Shown piece after piece: positions 40,398 to 42,522 of a DNA stretch of 42,522 bases. How positions within the stretch are numbered: the stretch's first letter is position 1; every line of letters starts with the position of its first letter. Below the pieces are notes generated by a model that saw nothing but the letters and a program-made list of their open reading frames with translations, searched no databases and was not told the origin of the DNA. A program made the position numbers and the translations under genes. The stretch lies in assembly GCA_020402585.1 (NCBI GenBank), contig JADBZH010000010.1:1-42522 (forward strand). The letters are read 5' to 3'. Source of the DNA: Phenylobacterium sp. Its GTDB lineage: Bacteria; Pseudomonadota; Alphaproteobacteria; Caulobacterales; Caulobacteraceae.

Positions 40398-41576
40398 ATG
40401 AACCTCAGCCTTTCGGACGATGAAATCCGTTTCCGGGATGAGGTCCGCGCCCTGGTCAGCGCCACCTTCCCGGCGCCCGAGCGTTACGACGGCGGCCGGG
40501 CCCACGAACGTCGGTGGCACGCGGCCCTGCTCGAGAAGGGCTGGGCCGCCAACAAGTGGCCTGAGGCCTTCGGAGGCCCCGGATGGACTCCCACCCAGAA
40601 CTTCATCTGGGAGCGCGAGGTCACGGCGGCTGGCCTGCCGCCGCAGGTCGGCGGCATGGGCATGGGCATGCTGGCGCCCATCCTCTTCGCCTACGGCTCC
40701 CCCGAGCAACAGGCCTGCTTCCTGCCTGATATCCTCCACGACCGGGTCCGCTGGTGCCAGGGTTACTCGGAGCCCGGGGCAGGCTCGGACCTCGCCTCAT
40801 TGCGGACGCGGGCCGTTCGCGATGGGGATCACTATGTCGTGGACGGAGAAAAGGTCTGGACCAGCGGCGCCCATCGCGCCGACTGGATGTTCTGCCTGAC
40901 CCGAACCTCGGACGAGCCCAAAAGGCAGGCCGGGATCACCTTCCTCCTGCTCGACATGCGAACGCCCGGCGTCACCGTCCACCCCATCATCTCCATCGAT
41001 GGCCGGCACATGTTCAACCGGGTGACCCTGGACGGTGTCCGCGTACCCATCGCAAATCGGGTGGGCCGGGAAGGGGAGGGGTGGACCGTCGCCAAGGGCC
41101 TCCTGACCCACGAGCGGACAGGGCAGGCCTTCGTGTCCCTCTCGACCGACCTCTCGCGCCGAATCCGCGAGGCCGGGCGCGCGCCGGCCGGATCAGAGGA
41201 CGGAGGTCTGCTCGACGACCCGGGCTTTGCCGGTCGCTTCGCCTGGGCCGAGATCGAGCTCCAGGCCCTGGCCATCACCGAACTGCGGACCTTGTCCGAG
41301 GTCTCAGCCGGCGGCGCTCCGGGAGCGCAGTCGTCGACACTGAAGCTCAAGGGCACGGACATCGTCCAGCGCATGACCGAGTTCTTCGTCGAGTGCGCCG
41401 GACCCTACGCCGCACCCTGGTTTCCCGAGGCCTCGGGCGTGGAGCCCCAGGATGTCGGACCGGCCTGGGCGCGACCGGAGGTCGTGCGCTACTTCGAAGG
41501 CCGTGCGGCCAGCATCGCCGGGGGCTCCGACGAGGTCCAGAGAAACATCATCGCCAAGCAGGTCCTGCGCCTCTAG
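40398..41576 (+). CDS. Acyl-CoA dehydrogenase family protein
   Basis: A 392-residue FAD enzyme that introduces a double bond into an acyl-CoA. The N-terminal helical domain (LSDDEIRFRDEVRALV) is followed by the FAD-binding motif WCQGYSEPGAGSDLASLRTRAV and DHYVVDGEKVWTSGAH, and the C-terminal domain ends with GGSDEVQRNIIAKQVLRL. The start at 40398 is chosen because the family N-terminus begins there, though the ribosome-binding site is weak. It resembles dehydrogenases used for branched, cyclic or aromatic side chains more than the short-chain housekeeping types, a tentative impression. It is divergent from the hotdog gene and shares its candidate operator. Confidence 0.93.
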   Translation: MNLSLSDDEIRFRDEVRALVSATFPAPERYDGGRAHERRWHAALLEKGWAANKWPEAFGGPGWTPTQNFIWEREVTAAGLPPQVGGMGMGMLAPILFAYGSPEQQACFLPDILHDRVRWCQGYSEPGAGSDLASLRTRAVRDGDHYVVDGEKVWTSGAHRADWMFCLTRTSDEPKRQAGITFLLLDMRTPGVTVHPIISIDGRHMFNRVTLDGVRVPIANRVGREGEGWTVAKGLLTHERTGQAFVSLSTDLSRRIREAGRAPAGSEDGGLLDDPGFAGRFAWAEIELQALAITELRTLSEVSAGGAPGAQSSTLKLKGTDIVQRMTEFFVECAGPYAAPWFPEASGVEPQDVGPAWARPEVVRYFEGRAASIAGGSDEVQRNIIAKQVLRL

Positions 41577-41681
41577 GCGCGCCGGCCGGCGACGTGTCCC
41601 GACCCCCGCCAAGGTTCATCCTGGCCTCGACTCCGCCGGAACGCGGGCCTAGCCTTCCCGAAAAGAACGGGAGGCGACGCC

Positions 41682-42522
41682 ATGGCCGAGGGCTTCATCC
41701 TCGAGATTCCGGAACAGGTGGGTCAGCCGGTCGCGGCCCAGCGCACGCCGCAGGTCAAGACGCGCGACTGGCCGGCGGGAACACGTATCATCTCAGCGGA
41801 CAGCCACATGCTGGAGTCCGACCTCTGGGTTGACCGCTTCCCCGCCCACCTGCGTGACGCCGCGCCCAGGATGATCTTCAGGGATGGCGGCTGGGACCTG
41901 TCCATCAACGGCCGCTCCATGACCCCCAACCCCGTCGCCCGGCACCTCTGCGACGCGCTCGAGTGTTATCCCGGCCTGACGAGTGTCGAGGCTCGGCTGA
42001 AGGACCTCGACATCGAGGGGGTCGAGAAGGAGCTGATCTTTCCCCAGCGCCTCTTCGGCCTGATGATGTTCGGTGAGATCGAGCACAAGGAGCATGTCTT
42101 CGGCGCCTACAACGAACACATCAGCGAGATGTGCGCCCAGGCGCCTGGCCGGCTCTATTCGGTGATGGTGCCCAGCTACTGGGATCCGGAGGCTGCGCGG
42201 GACAGCGTGGCGCGGTGCATGGAACTGGGCGCCCGCTGCCTGATGATCCCCATCAAGCCTGGCAAGTTCGGAGACGGTCGCACCATCCAGTACAATCACC
42301 CGCGGATGGACCCCCTCTGGGAGGCGATCCAGGACTCCGGCCTGCCGCTCGCCTTCCACATCGGCGAGGCGATCCCGACAGCCGAGGCCGGTGCGGTCGG
42401 GGTCTCTGTCCTGACCCAGATGCAGGGTTTCCGGCAGAACTGGGCGCAGCTGACCTTCGGCGGGGTCTTTGACCGGTTCCCCGGTCTCAAGGCGGTGTTC
42501 GTCGAGGCGGGCCTCGCCTGGG
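41682..42522 (+). CDS. Amidohydrolase (TIM-barrel metal-dependent hydrolase/decarboxylase), truncated by window edge
   Basis: The frame is open from an ATG at 41682 (GGGAGG eight bases upstream) to the right edge, 280 codons, so the C-terminus is missing. The protein belongs to the amidohydrolase-2 group: IISADSHMLESDLWVDRFP gives the first metal-site strand with a DSHxxE variant, EKELIFPQRLFGLMMFG and RCLMIPIKPGKFGDGRTI are later strands, and PLAFHIGEA carries a metal-binding His. Related enzymes include gamma-resorcylate and aminocarboxymuconate-semialdehyde decarboxylases as well as hydrolases. It lies 105 bp after the acyl-CoA dehydrogenase in the same direction and probably belongs to the same catabolic cluster. 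Confidence 0.88.
   Translation, partial: MAEGFILEIPEQVGQPVAAQRTPQVKTRDWPAGTRIISADSHMLESDLWVDRFPAHLRDAAPRMIFRDGGWDLSINGRSMTPNPVARHLCDALECYPGLTSVEARLKDLDIEGVEKELIFPQRLFGLMMFGEIEHKEHVFGAYNEHISEMCAQAPGRLYSVMVPSYWDPEAARDSVARCMELGARCLMIPIKPGKFGDGRTIQYNHPRMDPLWEAIQDSGLPLAFHIGEAIPTAEAGAVGVSVLTQMQGFRQNWAQLTFGGVFDRFPGLKAVFVEAGLAW

Noticed and set aside
41580..41591. CGCCGGCCGGCG palindrome after the acyl-CoA dehydrogenase as a terminator
   Set aside because: It is continuous with no loop and has no T tract; such GC palindromes arise easily in DNA of this composition.

Overview
The window is high-GC DNA rich in TonB-dependent receptors (TBDRs), with many ATGA/GTGA gene overlaps. It looks like an alphaproteobacterium, probably of the Caulobacterales or a close relative; this is inferred from gene content and style, as no rRNA or other marker gene is present. 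No tRNA, rRNA, CRISPR array or insertion sequence was seen.

Region 1 (1-12186, all minus strand) is a phosphonate scavenging locus. In transcription order it holds a TBDR, a hairpin-plus-T-tract terminator, a FAD-dependent aminophosphonate oxidoreductase overlapping phosphonoacetaldehyde hydrolase (phnX), a second paralogous TBDR, two PhnD-type binding proteins, two PhnE permeases, the PhnC ATPase, and a hexapeptide acyltransferase of the phosphonate-associated type that touches the left edge. Together they suggest outer-membrane capture of an aminoethylphosphonate-like compound, ABC import, oxidation to phosphonoacetaldehyde, and cleavage to acetaldehyde and phosphate.

Region 2 (12335-22140) is mixed accessory DNA: a secreted propeller-like protein, a phosphodiester glycosidase (NAGPA-type) lipoprotein divergent from a large Caulobacter/Xanthomonas-type TBDR across an AT-rich intergenic region with a 22-bp palindrome, an SDR and a DUF3833 lipoprotein, a chimeric protein whose 5' end is a second copy of the DUF3833 gene's 5' end, an orphan HNH-like toxin with its putative immunity gene, and an aldo/keto reductase.

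Region 3 (22339-34732) is the most interesting part. A NikR-like regulator lacking most nickel ligands heads an overlapping operon with two urea-carboxylase-associated proteins (carboxyguanidine deiminase type), a biotin-dependent urea/guanidine carboxylase and allophanate hydrolase. A convergent NitT/TauT-type ABC transporter follows, and divergent from that lies a 2-oxoglutarate/Fe(II) oxygenase (TTG start) with a protein of unknown function. The same inverted repeat, TATTACG-N12-CGTAATA, occurs three times, once in front of each of the three transcription units. This defines a probable local regulon for nitrogen scavenging from guanidine and perhaps guanidine-containing compounds, controlled by a repurposed NikR-family protein instead of a guanidine riboswitch.

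Region 4 (34710-42522) is an uptake/catabolism cluster: a TBDR divergent from a GPH-type MFS carrier, a TetR regulator, and a hotdog-fold protein divergent from an acyl-CoA dehydrogenase, then an amidohydrolase cut by the right edge. An 18-bp element ATTG-N10-CAAT occurs twice between TBDR and MFS and once between hotdog protein and dehydrogenase, and is the best candidate operator for the TetR protein. The substrate is unknown but is probably an acid handled as a CoA thioester.
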